The notes beneath the pieces were generated by a model. That model ran no database searches and was not told where the DNA came from. It saw only the letters and a list, made by a program, of their open reading frames with translations. From NCBI RefSeq assembly GCF_002797435.1, contig NZ_PGEN01000001.1, positions 1,430,501 to 1,494,500 on the forward strand: a DNA stretch of 64,000 nucleotides. The letters run 5' to 3'. Positions within the stretch are counted from its first letter, which is position 1. The number at the start of each line of letters is the position of its first letter. Made by a program: the position numbers and the translations under genes. This document shows, one piece after another, positions 63,184-64,000 of this stretch. Source of the DNA: Sphingomonas koreensis (GTDB lineage Bacteria > Pseudomonadota > Alphaproteobacteria > Sphingomonadales > Sphingomonadaceae).

Positions 63184-63855
63184 ATGTCACGCCTTCTGAT
63201 TTGTGCTTTCCCGTTGTTGCTGCTGCCTGCCGCCGCGATGGCACAGGATCACGACAGCGAATTGTGGATCACGGGTTCCGCCAAGATCGCGGTGTCCGAT
63301 CCCACCGACGTCGAATTCGAATCGATCAACCGCTTCAGCGACGATTCGGGCGGCCTGTACGAGATCGAGCTCGCCGGCAGCGTTGCGCATGAAATATCCA
63401 AGGGCGTCACGCTCGGTGGCGGCTATGTCCGCGTGGTCAATTATTCGCGCGGGAAGGTGACCCGGACCGAAGACCGGTTCCGCGTCCAGCTCGGCCTGTC
63501 CGGCAATGCCGGTCCGTTCAAGCTGTCGGGCCGGATGCGGCTCGAGCATCGGTCGCGTTCGGACGGCGACGATACCGGCTATCGTCTGCGCCCGCAGATC
63601 AAGGCGTCGCTTCCGCTCGGCAAGAGCGACTTCAGCCTGGTCGGCAGCCATGAAAGCCTGATCGCCCTCAACGATACCGACTGGGGCGAGAAGGCCGGCT
63701 ATGACCGGATGCGCAACATGGTCGGGGTGAACTGGAAGGCCAGCAAGCTGCTGTCGATCGAGGGTGGCTATCTGAACCAGTACCGCTTTGCGCGCGGCAA
63801 CAGCCGCGACACGATGGATCATGCGCTGGCGGTGACGGTCGGCCTCAGCCTCTAG
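63184..63855 (+). CDS. Secreted DUF2490-like beta-barrel protein
   Basis: A 223-residue protein with a signal peptide (SRLLICAFPLLLLPAAAMAQ). The rest is alternating amphipathic strands (ELWITGSAKIAVSD, GLYEIELAGSVAHEISKGVTLGGGYVRV, FRVQLGLSGN, AGPFKLSGRMRLEHRSRSDGDDTGYRLRPQIKASLP, HALAVTVGLSL), typical of DUF2490, which probably forms an outer-membrane barrel. No function is known. The ATG at 63184 is chosen over a longer in-frame extension from 63112. Confidence 0.84.
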   Translation: MSRLLICAFPLLLLPAAAMAQDHDSELWITGSAKIAVSDPTDVEFESINRFSDDSGGLYEIELAGSVAHEISKGVTLGGGYVRVVNYSRGKVTRTEDRFRVQLGLSGNAGPFKLSGRMRLEHRSRSDGDDTGYRLRPQIKASLPLGKSDFSLVGSHESLIALNDTDWGEKAGYDRMRNMVGVNWKASKLLSIEGGYLNQYRFARGNSRDTMDHALAVTVGLSL

Positions 63856-63937
63856 TCGGCGCACGGCCCCGGCGCATCGCCTTCGCCGCGTTCGATAGCG
63901 CTTTCCAGCATCGGCAGGAATGCCGATATGGGGCGCA

Positions 63938-64000
63938 ATGTCCCGCGCCCGCGTCATCGTCCTCAACTCCGCGCTCGGCCCGCTCGACTATCGCGTGCCG
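63938..64000 (+). CDS. priA: Primosomal protein N' (PriA), first 21 codons
   Basis: The ORF beginning at 63938 reads MSRARVIVLNSALGPLDYRVP and runs off the window edge. VLNSALGPLDYRVP matches the N-terminal opening of the PriA helicase, where the three-strand wing starts. A 7-bp hairpin, ATCGGCA-GGAA-TGCCGAT (63910-63927), is 10 bp upstream and may influence translation. The transaldolase gene being close is typical for this order. Only the start is visible, so the assignment rests on 21 residues and context. Confidence 0.7.
   Translation, partial: MSRARVIVLNSALGPLDYRVP

Overview
The window is high-GC and almost fully coding, with tightly packed genes, many ATGA/GTGA overlaps and few intergenic gaps above 150 bp. 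Gene content (bacterial COQ4 homologue, HflKC next to a Do-type protease, a dapD/HAD pair, a transaldolase beside priA, and an XrtA/PEP-CTERM regulatory module) points to an alphaproteobacterium of the order Sphingomonadales, close to Sphingomonas. This is inference from gene families, not a database match. I saw no rRNA, tRNA, CRISPR array, prophage or classical insertion sequence.

1-10 kb is an exopolysaccharide and protein-sorting block. It starts with the tail of an unknown gene and a DUF6311-like membrane protein. manC (GDP-mannose synthesis, minus strand) is divergent from a four-gene plus-strand run: an EpsB-type sugar transferase, the PrsK-like sensor kinase, the sigma-54 activator PrsR and a PrsT-like TPR protein. 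This is the regulatory half of the exosortase A/PEP-CTERM system. No exosortase and no PEP-CTERM substrate is visible here.

10-16.5 kb holds a DUF815 ATPase, a diacylglycerol-kinase-like lipid kinase, an Uup-type ABC-F ATPase, and a PepSY protein followed by an OmpR-type two-component pair, with a tandem 11-bp-period repeat upstream. 16.5-24 kb is metabolic: a flavin monooxygenase-like enzyme, a HAD nucleotidase overlapping dapD, a secreted amidohydrolase, tryptophan 2,3-dioxygenase plus a kynureninase-like enzyme, a CoA-binding protein and the Mrp Fe-S carrier. 24-29.5 kb has hflK-hflC, a DegP-type protease and a HerA-like ATPase.

29.5-33.2 kb has a minus-strand pair: a large GT4 glycosyltransferase with a C-terminal helical-toroid-like region, then a GH130 phosphorylase-type enzyme. 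33.3-45 kb continues with queF, an sseA-metC-MscS-DUF482 run, two large polytopic GT-C-like membrane proteins, argG, a MATE transporter and small proteins. 45-52 kb has cfa, a Tat-targeted molybdopterin protein with its cytochrome b, a GST divergent from an HxlR regulator, a DUF559 nuclease-like gene bracketed by inverted repeats, a TauE/SafE transporter and an Rrf2 regulator coupled to an FAD oxidoreductase. 52-64 kb has rlmN, several envelope proteins, dnaN, coq4, an LD-carboxypeptidase divergent from a Mur ligase (probable peptidoglycan recycling), a membrane protein-XRE regulator-hydrolase operon, transaldolase, a DUF2490 protein and the first codons of priA.

The most unusual non-coding items are two related long hairpins (23957-24027 and 59229-59298), each between divergent genes, and the inverted-repeat-bounded DUF559 unit at 49434-49922.
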